A stretch of 64,000 nt of DNA from JAXMHQ01 sp046346665 (GCA_046346665.1 JAXMHQ010000025.1:1-64000), one strand, 5' to 3'; positions 18,868 to 28,072 are shown, counted from the first letter of the stretch. The notes: generated from the letters alone by a model not told the origin. Numbers and translations: made by a program.

Positions 18868-19582
18868 ATGAAATCTTATTTAATCCCGACCCTGGCGCTC
18901 GGACTTTTTGTGGGTTCCGTGCAAGCGCAGGACAAGCCCGATCTCTCCAATCCCAAGACGCGCGCCAGCTACGCGATCGGCGTCAACATGGGGTCCAACT
19001 TCAAGGCATCGGACATCGATCTCGATGTCAAGGCCCTGTCGGCCGGCATCACGGATGCCATGGCGGACAAGCCCGCGCTGACGCAGGCGGAAGTGCGCGA
19101 GACGCTGCAGAAATTCCAGCAGGACCTGATGGCGAAGAAAGAAGCCAAGGACAAGGTTGACGCGGAGAAGAATCTCAAGGCGGGCGAAGCCTTCCTGGCC
19201 GAGAACGGCAAGAAGGAAGGCGTCAAGACCCTGACCGACGGGCTGCAATACAAGGTGATCAAGTCCGGCACCGGCGCGATGCCGAAGCTGACGGACACGG
19301 TCAAGGTGAATTACCACGGCACGTTGATTGACGGCACGGTGTTCGACAGCTCGGTGGACCGCGGCGAACCCGTCACGTTCCAGCTCAGCCGGGTCATCCC
19401 GGGCTGGACCGAAGCGCTGCAACTGATGAAAGTCGGCGACAAGTGGCGCCTGTTCATCCCCGTCCAAACTGGCTTACGGCCCGAACTCGGCAGGCCCCAA
19501 GATCGGACCCAACAGCACGCTGATCTTCGACGTGGAATTGCTCGACATCGAGAAGCCGACCCCCGGCGCGATGCCGCAGTAA
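18868..19582 (+). pseudogene. FKBP-type peptidyl-prolyl isomerase (FkpA/Mip type), frameshifted near its end
   Basis: From the ATG at 18868 the product has a signal peptide (MKSYLIPTLALGLFVGSVQA), the FkpA-type N-terminal helical dimerisation domain (SYAIGVNMGSNFK; EVRETLQKFQQDLMAKKEAK) and an FKBP domain (GLQYKVIKSGTG, VKVNYHGTLIDGTVFDSS, VIPGWTEALQLMKVGDKWRL). After FIP the frame breaks. Skipping one base near 19462 restores KLAYGPNSAGPKIGPNSTLI and FDVELLDIEKP to a TAA at 19580-19582, exactly the expected FKBP ending. A single inserted G therefore separates this from a normal periplasmic foldase of about 235 residues. Sequencing error or real mutation cannot be distinguished. A strong terminator follows. 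Confidence 0.85.
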
Positions 19583-19602
19583 GAAAAAGTCCCTTTTGCA
19601 TG

Positions 19603-19635
19603 ACCGGCCTGGTTCACTCCAGGCCGGTTTTTTTT
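19603..19635 (+). terminator. Rho-independent terminator of the FKBP gene
   Basis: The stem ACCGGCCTGG / CCAGGCCGGT (19603-19612, 19619-19628) with a six-base loop is followed by an uninterrupted T run to 19635. It begins 20 bp after the restored stop codon. Confidence 0.9.
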
Positions 19636-19652
19636 GGACTGCGGACCGGGAG

Positions 19653-19800
19653 TTTTTACCGCGGATGGCGCGGATTACTCGGATGGGGGGCGGGGAAAGG
19701 GATTGGTGAAGTCACCTGGCCCTTTTAGGTGCAACCATTTTAGGAAGGCTTAGAAGCCTTTGTTTTTATCCGCGTTATCTGCGCCATCCGCGGTTAAAAA
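19653..19800. repeat. Inverted-repeat element with CCGCGGATGGCGC arms
   Basis: TTTTTACCGCGGATGGCGC (19653-19671) is mirrored by GCGCCATCCGCGG followed by TTAAAAA (19781-19800). The arms are made of a degenerate 'gcGGATnnCGC' unit, like the elements at 687 and 52269. It lies between the convergent FKBP and ABC transporter genes and could act as a bidirectional terminator. Confidence 0.7.
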
Positions 19801-19813
19801 ACCTCCGCGGTGA

Positions 19814-21013
19814 TCACAGTTCGCGCAAGGCGGACGCGATGGGGAGTCGGGCGGCGCGGATCGCGGGGAGCAGGCCGCCGATGAGGCCGATGACGGCGGC
19901 CCAGGCGATGCCGCGGACGAGCAGGGCGGGGGTGACCTTGAAGGCGAAGGCGACCTGGCTGAAGCTTTGCCAGTTCATGGTCGACGTGTGGAAATTGTTG
20001 AAGGCCACGTAGGCCAGTCCGCCGCCGAGGATGCCGCCGGCAAGCGCGAGCAGGAGGGATTCGATCATGAGCGACACCACAACGGCGCCGCTGCCGAACC
20101 CGAGCGCGCGCAGCGTGGCGATCTCGCGCGTGCGCGCCGCGACGGCGCTGTACATCGTGTTCAACGCCCCAAACACCGCGCCCAGCGCCATGAGAAAGGC
20201 GATCAGCACCCCGAGCGTCGTGATGAGGCGCGTGATCGTCTCGGATTGTTCGGAATAATAATCCGACTGGCGCTGGACCTTGACGTTGAGCTGCGGGTTG
20301 GATGTCAGGGCGTCCTTGAACTGGGTGAACGCGCCGGCGGAGTTGAGCCGGGCGTAGACGGACTGGAACGAATCGCCGCGATGATAGGCATCCTGGAGAA
20401 CGTGGGCGTCGGTCCAGATTTCCGATTCCGCGATGCCGCCGTTGGCGGTGAACACGCCCACGACAGGCCAGTCGAACTTGCCGACCTTGATGCTGGAGCC
20501 GGGCGTGAGCCCGCCGAATTCCTGGGCGGCGCCGGTGCCGACGATCACCTCGTTCTTGCCCCAGTCGAACATGCGTCCCTTGACGATTTTGACATTGTCG
20601 CGCACGGCCATGGCGGCGGATTCGACACCGCGCAAGGGAACGTTGGCGTCGGTGCCGGTGGAGATTTTCGGCAGGTTGATGATGACGAACAATTCGGAGG
20701 ACGACAGGGGGCCGTTGGTGTCGCGGGCGACGCCCGGGGCGTCGCCGATGACGCGGGTTTCCTCGCGGCCGAAGCCGCTGACCATTTCGCTGTCGGCGCC
20801 GCCGCGGAGAACGATGGCGGTGTCGTCCGATCCGGACGCTGTCATGGCCTGTTTGAATCCGGCGGCGATGGACAGGACGCCGACGAGGACGGCGACGACG
20901 CCGGCGATGCCGATGACGGTGGCGAGCGCGGCGCCGAGGCGCTGGGGGAGGCTAAGCAGCCCGAACTTGGTGATCGAGCCGACCTGTGAAATCCAGTTGA
21001 TGGGTCCGGCCAT
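19814..21013 (-). CDS. ABC transporter permease, FtsX/MacB type (second permease)
   Basis: 399 residues. An N-terminal membrane segment (ATVIGIAGVVAVLVGVLSIA) is followed by a MacB_PCD-like periplasmic domain (~30-260; RDNVKIVKGRMFDWGKNEVI, VGTGAAQEFGGLTPGSSIKV). The C-terminal FtsX domain has three membrane segments (TTLGVLIAFLMALGAVFGA, MIESLLLALAGGILGGGLA, AWAAVIGLIGGLLPAI) and ARTREIATLRALGFG, the coupling-helix motif of the family. It is the last gene of a minus-strand operon, 9 bp after the first permease. The pair with its ATPase resembles LolCDE/MacB-like mechanotransmission systems acting on lipoproteins or exported molecules; the substrate is unknown. Confidence 0.9.
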   Translation of the reverse strand: MAGPINWISQVGSITKFGLLSLPQRLGAALATVIGIAGVVAVLVGVLSIAAGFKQAMTASGSDDTAIVLRGGADSEMVSGFGREETRVIGDAPGVARDTNGPLSSSELFVIINLPKISTGTDANVPLRGVESAAMAVRDNVKIVKGRMFDWGKNEVIVGTGAAQEFGGLTPGSSIKVGKFDWPVVGVFTANGGIAESEIWTDAHVLQDAYHRGDSFQSVYARLNSAGAFTQFKDALTSNPQLNVKVQRQSDYYSEQSETITRLITTLGVLIAFLMALGAVFGALNTMYSAVAARTREIATLRALGFGSGAVVVSLMIESLLLALAGGILGGGLAYVAFNNFHTSTMNWQSFSQVAFAFKVTPALLVRGIAWAAVIGLIGGLLPAIRAARLPIASALREL

Positions 21014-21022
21014 AAAGCGGTT

Positions 21023-22183
21023 TTACATTCTTCGGAGAGCGGTGGCGACCTGGAGGCGCATGGCCTGGAGGGCGGGGACGATGCCGGTGGCGATTCCGAG
21101 CAGGATGCTGATGCCGAATCCCAGCACCAGGTCGCGCGTCGGCAGAACGAACATCGGCAGCAAACCGCCCGTGGGATCGCCGCGCGAAATGATCATGAAC
21201 GCCAGGCCGAGCCCGAGAAATCCGCCGAGGATGGACAGGACGCAGGATTCGGCGAGGACGAGGGAGAGGACCTGGAGATTGGAAAAGCCGATGGCCTTCA
21301 GCACGCCGATTTCGCCGGTGCGTTCCCGGACCGATTGGGCCATGGTGTTGCCGGCGACGAGGAGGATGGTGAAGAACACGGCGGCGAGAATGAAGGAGAC
21401 GATGAGGACGATGTTGCCGATCTGGCTGGCCCAGGCCTGGATGAAGGCGCCTTCGGGTTCGGTCTTGGTTTCGGCCGGTGAATTTTCAAATTCCGCGTCG
21501 ACGCGCTTCGCCACTTCGGTGGCCTGCGACGGGTCCTTGACGCGGATGGTGTACCAGCCGACCTGGCCTTTTCCGTAGCCGTCCGGGCGCGATTCGTCGA
21601 AATAATCGTACCGGAAAAACAGCGGCGTGGTGTCGACGCGTTTGTCCTTGCCGTCGTAGATGCCGACGATATCGAAGTCCCAGACCATGCTGCCCTGGCC
21701 GTTGCGCCAGATGGTGGAGCGGATGGGGACGCGGTCGCCGACTTTCCAGCCGAACCGGTCGGCGGTGTTGCGGCCGACGATGGCGCCGGTGCGGGTGACG
21801 AGCCAGGCTTTTTTCTGGTCGGCCGGCAGGATGATTTCGGGGTGCACGTCGAGGAAGGCCTCGGGCTCGACCGGGTTTTGCATGAAGAAATTCTTGGGAT
21901 CCTTGTAGATGCCGCCGAACCAGGTCTGGTGCGTGGCGAGCGAGACTCCGGGGATGCGTTCCATGCGGGCCTTGTAGCTTTCGGGCAGGAGCTGGATGAT
22001 GGAGACCTTGTGCCGGACGACGAGGCGGTCGGCGCCGGCCATTTCGACTCCGCCGACCAGGGCCTGCTGGATGGCGCAGAGGAATCCGAACAGGACGAAC
22101 GCGACGAGGATGGAGAGGAGCGTGAGCGAGGTGCGGGTTTTCTTCCGCGCCAGGTCGCACCAGATGAGGTGAAGGTATTTCAT
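21023..22183 (-). CDS. ABC transporter permease, FtsX type (first permease)
   Basis: 386 residues, starting in the ATGA overlap with the upstream ATPase gene, so translation is probably coupled. N-terminal segment TSLTLLSILVAFVLFGFLCA, a large periplasmic region (~45-250), then FtsX transmembrane segments (GNIVLIVSFILAAVFFTILL, AESCVLSILGGFLGLGLAFM, GFGISILLGIATGIVPAL) with VRERTGEIGVLKAIGFSN, the conserved cytoplasmic loop that contacts the ATPase. The two permeases differ in sequence and probably form a heterodimer. Family knowledge suggests work at the cytoplasmic-membrane/periplasm interface rather than classic import. Confidence 0.9.
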   Translation of the reverse strand: MKYLHLIWCDLARKKTRTSLTLLSILVAFVLFGFLCAIQQALVGGVEMAGADRLVVRHKVSIIQLLPESYKARMERIPGVSLATHQTWFGGIYKDPKNFFMQNPVEPEAFLDVHPEIILPADQKKAWLVTRTGAIVGRNTADRFGWKVGDRVPIRSTIWRNGQGSMVWDFDIVGIYDGKDKRVDTTPLFFRYDYFDESRPDGYGKGQVGWYTIRVKDPSQATEVAKRVDAEFENSPAETKTEPEGAFIQAWASQIGNIVLIVSFILAAVFFTILLVAGNTMAQSVRERTGEIGVLKAIGFSNLQVLSLVLAESCVLSILGGFLGLGLAFMIISRGDPTGGLLPMFVLPTRDLVLGFGISILLGIATGIVPALQAMRLQVATALRRM

Positions 22184-22875
22184 TTCACCGGTTCGTTGCT
22201 GAGCTGGCCTTTGTTGAGGTAGACCGTGCGCGACGCGCGAGCGGAGGCGTGCGGGTCGTGCGTGACCATGACGATGGTTTTGCCGTGTTCGCGGTTGAGC
22301 GCGTGGAGCAACTGAAGGATTTCGTCGCCGGCTTTCCGGTCAAGGTCGCCGGTGGGTTCGTCGCACAGGAGCAGGGTGGGGTCGGTGACGATGCCTCGGG
22401 CGATGCCGACGCGCTGCTGTTCGCCGCCGGAAAGTGTGCGCGGGTAATGTTTGGCGCGGTGCGAGAGGCCGACCACGCCGAGGGCGGCGTCGACGTGTTT
22501 TTTGCGTTCCGCGCGGGAGAGGTGGGTAAGCAGCAGGGGCAGCTCGACGTTCCGCTCGGCGGAGAGCATCGGCATGAGGTTGTAGAGCTGGAAGACGAAG
22601 CCGACATGGCGGGCGCGCCAGGCGGCGAGCGCGCCGTCGGGAAGCTGGTCGATGCGTTGGCCGGAAATCTCGACCGAGCCGCGCGTGGGGCGGTCGAGTC
22701 CGCCGATGAGATTCAGCAGTGTGCTTTTGCCGGAACCGGACGGGCCCATCAACGCGAGAAATTCGCCCGTGGGCACCTGGAGCGTCAGGTTGGACAGCAC
22801 GTGGATGTCCTCGGACCCGCGATGGAAAACTTTCTCCACGCCGTCTACGTTCACCAGCAGATTATTGGCACTCAT
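22180..22875 (-). CDS. ABC transporter ATP-binding protein, LolD/MacB type
   Basis: 231 residues. All ABC motifs are present: Walker A GPSGSGKST, Q-loop FVFQLYNLMPMLSAERNVEL, signature LSGGEQQRVGIARG, Walker B LLLCDEPTGDLD and H-loop VMVTHD. FQLYNLMP-type Q-loops and the 'DEPTGDLD' D-loop are typical of the MacB/LolD/FtsE branch, which partners FtsX permeases such as the two genes that follow in the operon. It is the first gene. An inverted-repeat element lies at 22978-23111 upstream, in the 305 bp shared with the divergent NADH dehydrogenase gene. Confidence 0.95.
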   Translation of the reverse strand: MSANNLLVNVDGVEKVFHRGSEDIHVLSNLTLQVPTGEFLALMGPSGSGKSTLLNLIGGLDRPTRGSVEISGQRIDQLPDGALAAWRARHVGFVFQLYNLMPMLSAERNVELPLLLTHLSRAERKKHVDAALGVVGLSHRAKHYPRTLSGGEQQRVGIARGIVTDPTLLLCDEPTGDLDRKAGDEILQLLHALNREHGKTIVMVTHDPHASARASRTVYLNKGQLSNEPVK

Positions 22876-22977
22876 GGCTTGGCGATAGACTTCAGATTTC
22901 GCGCGGGGAAGGCAATTACAAATCTTGAGCGGGGGTGTATGGGGTGAAGGGACTAAGGGACGGCAGGGACGGAAGGG

Positions 22978-23111
22978 GGTAATGTCTTAATTTGCAGTTT
23001 GGAAGGGGCCTGCCGTGGTAGGGCTGCGCTCCGCGCGGCCGGCGCCGCGGAGCGGCGCCCTACCAAACCGTCTGATCGCTCGAACAAGCGAATTCAAATT
23101 AGGACATTACC
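22978..23111. repeat. MITE-like element with 17-bp terminal inverted repeats
   Basis: GGTAATGTCTTAATTTG (22978-22994) is mirrored by CAAATTAGGACATTACC (23095-23111), 16 of 17 matching. Inside, a second palindromic block, TGGTAGGG...CCCTACCA (23016-23065), contains two GC-rich hairpins. No coding capacity. It occupies the divergent promoter region between the ABC operon and the NADH dehydrogenase gene. Confidence 0.8.
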
Positions 23112-23180
23112 GGAAGGGGCGCAGGTGGAGTTTTGGGGGTGGGCGTGGTATGGTCACGCGAACCCCGGGGAGTTGATCGA

Positions 23181-24470
23181 ATGAGCTCAAACGTGAAACG
23201 ACATAGAATTGTGGTGCTTGGCGCCGGGTTCGGTGGATTGACTTTTTGCCAGGAATTCACCGGAACGAACGCCGAGATCACATTGATCGACCGGCATAAT
23301 CATCACCTGTTCCAGCCGCTGCTTTACCAGGTGGCGACGGCGGGGTTGTCGGCGCCCGAGATTGCGCAGCCGATCCGGTCCATTTTGAGGGACAAGCCGA
23401 ACCTGACGGTGTTCATGCGGGAAGTCACGGCGATCGACCTGGCGAAACGGGAGATCCGGATGGACGGCCAGCGGGTGGAATACGATTACCTGGTCCTGGC
23501 GCTCGGGAGTGTGACCAGTTATTTCAATCATCCGGAGTGGGAAAAGCTCACGCACGGATTGAAGACGCTGGATGACGCATTGCGGATCCGGCGGAGCATC
23601 CTGCTGGCCTTTGAGAAGGCGGAGAACGGGGTTTCGCCGGAGGAATTGAAGCGGCTGCTGACGATCGTGGTGATTGGCGGCGGGCCGACAGGGGTGGAGC
23701 TGGCGGGGGCTTTTGCGGAGCTGATTCGTTACGTGCTGCGGCGGGATTTCCGCCGGGTGGATTCGCGGCAGGCGCGGGTGATTTTGATCGAGGGCGGGCC
23801 GCGGTTGCTGGCGGGGTTTTCGCCGAAACTTTCCGCGAAGGCCGAAGCGCAATTGCGCGCGCGGGGCGTCGAGGTGTGGACGGGCGTGCGCGTCGGGGAC
23901 ATGGGCACCGGATATTTGCAACTGCCCGACGGATCGCGCATCGAGAGCGACAACATCATCTGGGCGGCGGGAGTTTCCGCGCATCCGTTGACGCGGACGC
24001 TGGGGGTGGAGTTGGATCGATCGGGCCGGATCCCGGTTCAGCCGGACCTGAGTGTGCCGGGGCATCCGGAGGTGTTTGCGATCGGCGATCTCGCGCTGGT
24101 GAAGGACAGGGATGGGAAGCAGGTGCCGGGCGTTTCGCCGGCGGCGATGCAGATGGCCCGGCATGTCGCGCGAGTATTGGAGGCGGAGATCGCCGCGGGT
24201 CCGGGAGGAGCGCCGGAGCGCCGGGCGTTCCGGTATTTCGACAAGGGCAACATGGCGACCATCGGACGCTCGGCGGCGGTGGCGCAGATCGGGAAGCTGG
24301 AGTTCGGGGGCTGGCTCGCGTGGGTTGGCTGGCTGCTGGTGCACCTGGTGTTTTTGGTTGGATTTTACAACAAGATCGCCGTGTTCATGCACTGGACCTA
24401 TTCGTATTTCACCTACAAGCGCGGGGCGCGAATTGTGACGGGGACGCTGGAAGGATCGGGCGGGAGTTGA
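23181..24470 (+). CDS. ndh: Type II NADH:quinone oxidoreductase (NDH-2)
   Basis: 429 residues from the ATG at 23181, which has a GGGGAG ribosome-binding sequence about 10 bases upstream. The FAD-binding Rossmann motif VVLGAGFGGL lies at ~12-21, and NHHLFQPLLYQVATAGLS is the highly conserved NDH-2 signature. A second GGGPTGVELAGAFAEL motif (~164) binds NADH. GHPEVFAIGDLA is the C-terminal flavin motif, and AAMQMARHVA forms part of the quinone site. The C-terminus (GGWLAWVGWLLVHLVFLVGF) is the hydrophobic membrane anchor. It transfers electrons from NADH to the quinone pool without pumping protons. It stands alone; neighbours are unrelated. Confidence 0.93.
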   Translation: MSSNVKRHRIVVLGAGFGGLTFCQEFTGTNAEITLIDRHNHHLFQPLLYQVATAGLSAPEIAQPIRSILRDKPNLTVFMREVTAIDLAKREIRMDGQRVEYDYLVLALGSVTSYFNHPEWEKLTHGLKTLDDALRIRRSILLAFEKAENGVSPEELKRLLTIVVIGGGPTGVELAGAFAELIRYVLRRDFRRVDSRQARVILIEGGPRLLAGFSPKLSAKAEAQLRARGVEVWTGVRVGDMGTGYLQLPDGSRIESDNIIWAAGVSAHPLTRTLGVELDRSGRIPVQPDLSVPGHPEVFAIGDLALVKDRDGKQVPGVSPAAMQMARHVARVLEAEIAAGPGGAPERRAFRYFDKGNMATIGRSAAVAQIGKLEFGGWLAWVGWLLVHLVFLVGFYNKIAVFMHWTYSYFTYKRGARIVTGTLEGSGGS

Positions 24471-24505
24471 GCACGAAGGGACCGTGATCGGACCGGTCAT
24501 GACCA

Positions 24506-24527
24506 GGGACCGCGAGGACGCGGTCCC
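24506..24527. repeat. GGGACNGCG hairpin repeat
   Basis: GGGACCGCG / CGCGGTCCC with a four-base loop, followed by TCCC. Related hairpins: 17878-17898 (GGGACGGC) and 52191-52211 (GGGACGGCG). It sits 35 bp after the ndh stop. Confidence 0.65.
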
Positions 24528-24538
24528 TCCCGGGTAAA

Positions 24539-24568
24539 TAAAAAAGCCGCGATGGGAGATCGCGGCTT
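24539..24568 (-). terminator. Rho-independent terminator of the pseudopilin gene
   Basis: On the minus strand the stem AAGCCGCGAT / ATCGCGGCTT (24544-24568, five-base loop) runs into a T-rich tract (the A run 24539-24545 on the + strand). It begins 20 bp after the pseudopilin stop. Confidence 0.85.
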
Positions 24569-24587
24569 GATGGGTGAAAAATGTGCG

Positions 24588-24965
24588 TTACGGCAAGGCG
24601 TGGTTGGCCGGCTGAATGATGCACGTCGTCGGCGTGGTGATGTCATTCAGCGTGTAGCTGGTGTCGAACGTGCGGGCGGGGTCGGTGGGGCAATAGACAC
24701 CCGTGAGCGACCCGGAGCGATTCATATAGGGAGCGATCTGGTCCGAGGTGGGCGTGGTGGTGAGGGGTTGGCTGGTTTCGGTGGCCCACTGTTGTTTCGC
24801 GCTGTCGACCTGCCGGATGTTGTTGATGCAGGTGCTGCGCTGGGAAGCCGCCCGCGAGCGGACGAAATTGGGGATGGCGATGGGCGCCAGCAGGCTGATG
24901 ATGCCGACGACGATCAGGATTTCCGTGAGTGTGAAACCCGCCCTTCGGGAGGTCTGCATTTTCAT
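24588..24965 (-). CDS. Type IV pilin-like pseudopilin (prepilin-type N-terminus)
   Basis: 125 residues. The N-terminus is a class III signal: basic leader MKMQTSRRAG, cleavage before Phe, Glu at mature position 5 (FTLTEILIVVGIISLLAPIA), then the hydrophobic assembly helix. The C-terminal part (QRSTCINNIRQVDSAKQQWA, YCPTDPARTF) matches the short pseudopilins that are abundant in Verrucomicrobia and Planctomycetes. PilD would process and methylate it; it would then join a type II secretion or pilus-like fibre. No secretion machinery genes are adjacent. It has its own terminator (24539-24568), so it is probably monocistronic. Confidence 0.9.
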   Translation of the reverse strand: MKMQTSRRAGFTLTEILIVVGIISLLAPIAIPNFVRSRAASQRSTCINNIRQVDSAKQQWATETSQPLTTTPTSDQIAPYMNRSGSLTGVYCPTDPARTFDTSYTLNDITTPTTCIIQPANHALP

Positions 24966-25218
24966 ATGGAACCGTCTGCCTTTCTCGCGATGTGAACCCG
25001 GCGGCGGCGGTAATTTTTATAACTGCTGTTAACGTTCACGTATTGCCGGTCGCCGATCGCGTCGATCCCTGAGGGAGCACTACGAGTGCCAGCGTTCACC
25101 CGGACCATGCAGGCTTCCCGGTGTCCCGATCCGGGGCGGGTCTGTCCCGTGTGTCCGGCGGCAATCGATATCGTTTTGCCTGAAACTTTTTAACAACGGC
25201 GAACGTCCATAGAGATGT

Positions 25219-26714
25219 ATGCTGACTCCGATATCACCCGGTGACTGGGACGAGGAACATGCGGGACATTTGTTGAACCGTGCGGGATTTGGCGGGACGC
25301 CGGCGGAAATAGGTCGCCTGGCCGCGCTGACGCCGGCGGGGGCGGTGAGTTCGCTGGTGGACTTCGAAAAAATTCCCGATCACACGCCGGCGCCGGTGTG
25401 GGCGAAGCCGGATCCGGACCGGCAGCGGCGGGTGCAGGCGATGCGGCAGGCCCCGGAGCCGGAGCGGCGGAAGCTGCAGCAGCAGGAGCGGGAGCTGGAG
25501 CGGGACCGGATGCTGGAACTGCGGGGCTGGTGGCTGGAGCGGATGGCGGCCGGGCCGCGGCCGTTCCAGGAGAAGATGACGCTGTTCTGGCACGGCCATT
25601 TTGCGACGAGCGTGGAGAAGGTGCGGGACGCCTATTACATGTGGCGCCAGAACGAACTGTTCCGGCGCCTGGGCACCGGGTCGTGGCTGGAGTTGCTCAC
25701 TGAAACCGCGAAGGACCCGGCGATGCTCGTGTGGCTCGACCAGGCGCAGAGCCGGAAGGAGCATCCGAACGAAAATTTCGCGCGGGAAGTGATGGAACTG
25801 TTCGCGCTGGGGAGGGGCATTACACGGAGCGCGATGTGGCCGAGGCGGCGCGGGCGTTTACGGGCTGGTCGCTGGACCGCGCGGACGAGCGGTTCGTGGA
25901 GCGCAAGGCCTGGCACGATGAAGGCGTGAAGACGGTGCTGGGACGGACGGGCGATCTGGATGGCGCGGCGGTGCTGGCGCAAATTGTGGCGCAGCCGCAG
26001 GCGTCGGTATTCATCACGGGGAAGATCTGGGCATTTTTCGCCGGCGCACCCCCGTCGCCCGCCGTGAATGCCGCGCTCGCGGCGGTGTTCCGTCAGTATG
26101 GCGGGGAGTTCAAGCCGATGTTGCGGGCGATGTTTTTGAGCGAGGAATTTTACGCGCCGGAGGTTGTGCGGAACCAGGTGAAGAGCCCGGTGCAATGGCT
26201 GGTGGGATCCGTGCGTTTGCTGGAGATCCCGATGCCGCCGGCCCAGATGTCGACGAACCTGCTGCGCGGGCTGGGGCAGGATTTGTTTGCTCCGCCGAAT
26301 GTGAAGGGATGGGACGGCGGGGTGGCGTGGATCACGACGAGCAACCTGCTGGCGCGCTACAATGCGTCCGCGCTGCTGATCGAAGGGCGAAAGCCCGGAA
26401 AGCGACCGGCCCCGGCGGGAGGTCCGGCAGACGCCGCGACCGTGGCGATGGGCACGAATGCGCCCGCGCCGGCGGTGATTCCCGAGCGCGGCTTTGAAGG
26501 CGTGCGCGCCGACGCCTTGTTCGCCGAGGTGCTGTGGGCAGATCCCGACGCGCTGGTCCAATCGGTCGAAAAACGGTTTTTACAGGCCCGGCTCCGGCCG
26601 GACCAGGAGCAGACGCTCCGAAAATATGTGGGCAGCCGGAAACCGATCGAGGCCCGCGACGTGCGCGGCGCCATCCGGCTCGTAATGAGCACGCCCGATT
26701 ACCAGGTCTCCTGA
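25219..26714 (+). pseudogene. DUF1800 family protein, frameshifted in a G run
   Basis: The first frame runs MLTPISPGDWDEEHAGHLLN (HLLNRAGFGGTP is the family hallmark) through MTLFWHGHFATSVEKV and HPNENFAREVMELFALG, then derails. A one-base correction in GGGGAGGGG (25809-25817) gives the expected ALGEGHYTERDVAEAARAFT, which continues in the other frame (FITGKIWAFFAGAPP, PNVKGWDGGVAWITTSNLL) to a TGA at 26712-26714. Total ~498 residues. DUF1800 proteins occur next to DUF1501 proteins in Planctomycetes and Verrucomicrobia; their biochemical role is unknown. The DUF1501 gene starts 8 bp downstream. The homopolymer context makes a sequencing error plausible. Confidence 0.88.
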
Positions 26715-26722
26715 ATTTTCCC

Positions 26723-28057
26723 ATGAACCGCACACCCACACTCCAGACACGGCGCGAATTTCTGCGCACCACCGTTCTTTCGGGTTCGCTGGCATGGACC
26801 GTTCCGGCATTTCTTGCGAACACGTTCCAGGCGCTGCAGGCCGACGCGGCCGACGCGGCGTCGCCGGTGACCGGCAAGGATTCCACGATCCTGGTCGTGC
26901 TCCAGATGGCGGGCGGCAACGACGGGTTGAACACGGTGATCCCGTTCGCCGACGATTATTATCATCGCGCCCGGCCCCGGATCGGGATCGCGGCGGATTC
27001 GGTTCTCAAGCTGAACGATCACGTCGGACTGCACCCGGAACTGGCCGGATTCAAGGCGTTGTTCGACGCCGGCCAGCTCGCGATCGTGCAGGGCGCGGGG
27101 TATCCGAATCCGAACCGTTCGCATTTCCGGTCGACGGAAATCTGGCAGACGGCGAGCGATGCGGGGGCGGTGGAGCGCTACGGGTGGCTGGGGCGCTATT
27201 TCGACAGCGCCTGCGCGGGGTGCGACCCGGCGGTGGCGGTGAACATCGGGCGCCAGATGCCCCAGGCGTTTGCGGCGCGGGTGCCGAAGGGGATCAGCCT
27301 GGAGAATCCGCAAAACTACCGGTTCATCAGCTCCGAGCGCGGCGGTCGCGACCCGGGCGGGCGCCGGATGGAGGAATCCTATCGTGAAATAAACGACTTT
27401 TCGGACGCCTCCGACGCCGCGGGCGGAACGATCGGGAGCATCGGGGGTCCTGCGATGAGCACGCCGTCGGCGCTGGATTTCATCGAGCGCACGGCGTTGG
27501 ACGCGCAGGTGAGTTCGGACCGGATCCGGGCGATTGCAGGGCGTCCGGACGGCGCGGTGAAGTATCCGCAGGGCAAGCTGGCGGCCGAACTGAAGCTGGT
27601 GGCCAAGTTGATCGCGGGGGGGATGCCGACGCGGATTTATTACGTGTCGCAGGGCGGCTATGACACGCACACGAACCAGGCGGGGGCCCATGCGCGGCTG
27701 CTGCGGGAACTGGGCGATTCGATGAAGGCGTTCAACGACGATTTGAAGCTGCAGGGCAACCAGGACCGGGTGTTGGTGATGACCTTCAGCGAGTTCGGGC
27801 GGCGGGTGGCGGACAATGCGAGCGGGGGGACGGATCACGGGGCGGCGGCGCCGCTGTTTGTGATCGGGCCGCGGGCGCGCGCTGGGTTGCTGGGGGTGTA
27901 TCCGAGCCTCGCGCCGGGGGATTTGTTCCAGGGCGATCTGAAGTTCACCGTGGATTTTCGATCGGTTTACGGAAACATCCTGGAGGCATGGCTGAAGACG
28001 CCGAGCGCGCCGATTTTGGGTCGGGCGTTTGTTCCGCTGCCGGTGGTGAATGGGTAG
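26723..28057 (+). CDS. DUF1501 family exported protein
   Basis: 444 residues from the ATG at 26723; an in-frame longer ORF lies over the end of DUF1800 and is rejected. The N-terminus has a twin-arginine signal (TRREFLRTTVLSGSLAWTV, then PAFLA). The DUF1501 core follows: ILVVLQMAGGNDGLNTVIPF, LNDHVGLHPELAGFKALFDA, YPNPNRSHFRSTEIWQTA, YYVSQGGYDTHTNQAGAHAR, LVMTFSEFGRRVADNASGGT and DHGAAAPLFVIG. The arrangement of Asp/His/Asn residues resembles the alkaline-phosphatase/sulfatase fold, suggesting a hydrolase of a sulfate or phosphate ester, but this is unproven. Tandem with DUF1800, probably one operon. Confidence 0.92.
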   Translation: MNRTPTLQTRREFLRTTVLSGSLAWTVPAFLANTFQALQADAADAASPVTGKDSTILVVLQMAGGNDGLNTVIPFADDYYHRARPRIGIAADSVLKLNDHVGLHPELAGFKALFDAGQLAIVQGAGYPNPNRSHFRSTEIWQTASDAGAVERYGWLGRYFDSACAGCDPAVAVNIGRQMPQAFAARVPKGISLENPQNYRFISSERGGRDPGGRRMEESYREINDFSDASDAAGGTIGSIGGPAMSTPSALDFIERTALDAQVSSDRIRAIAGRPDGAVKYPQGKLAAELKLVAKLIAGGMPTRIYYVSQGGYDTHTNQAGAHARLLRELGDSMKAFNDDLKLQGNQDRVLVMTFSEFGRRVADNASGGTDHGAAAPLFVIGPRARAGLLGVYPSLAPGDLFQGDLKFTVDFRSVYGNILEAWLKTPSAPILGRAFVPLPVVNG

Positions 28058-28072
28058 GAGTATTGCGGGGAT

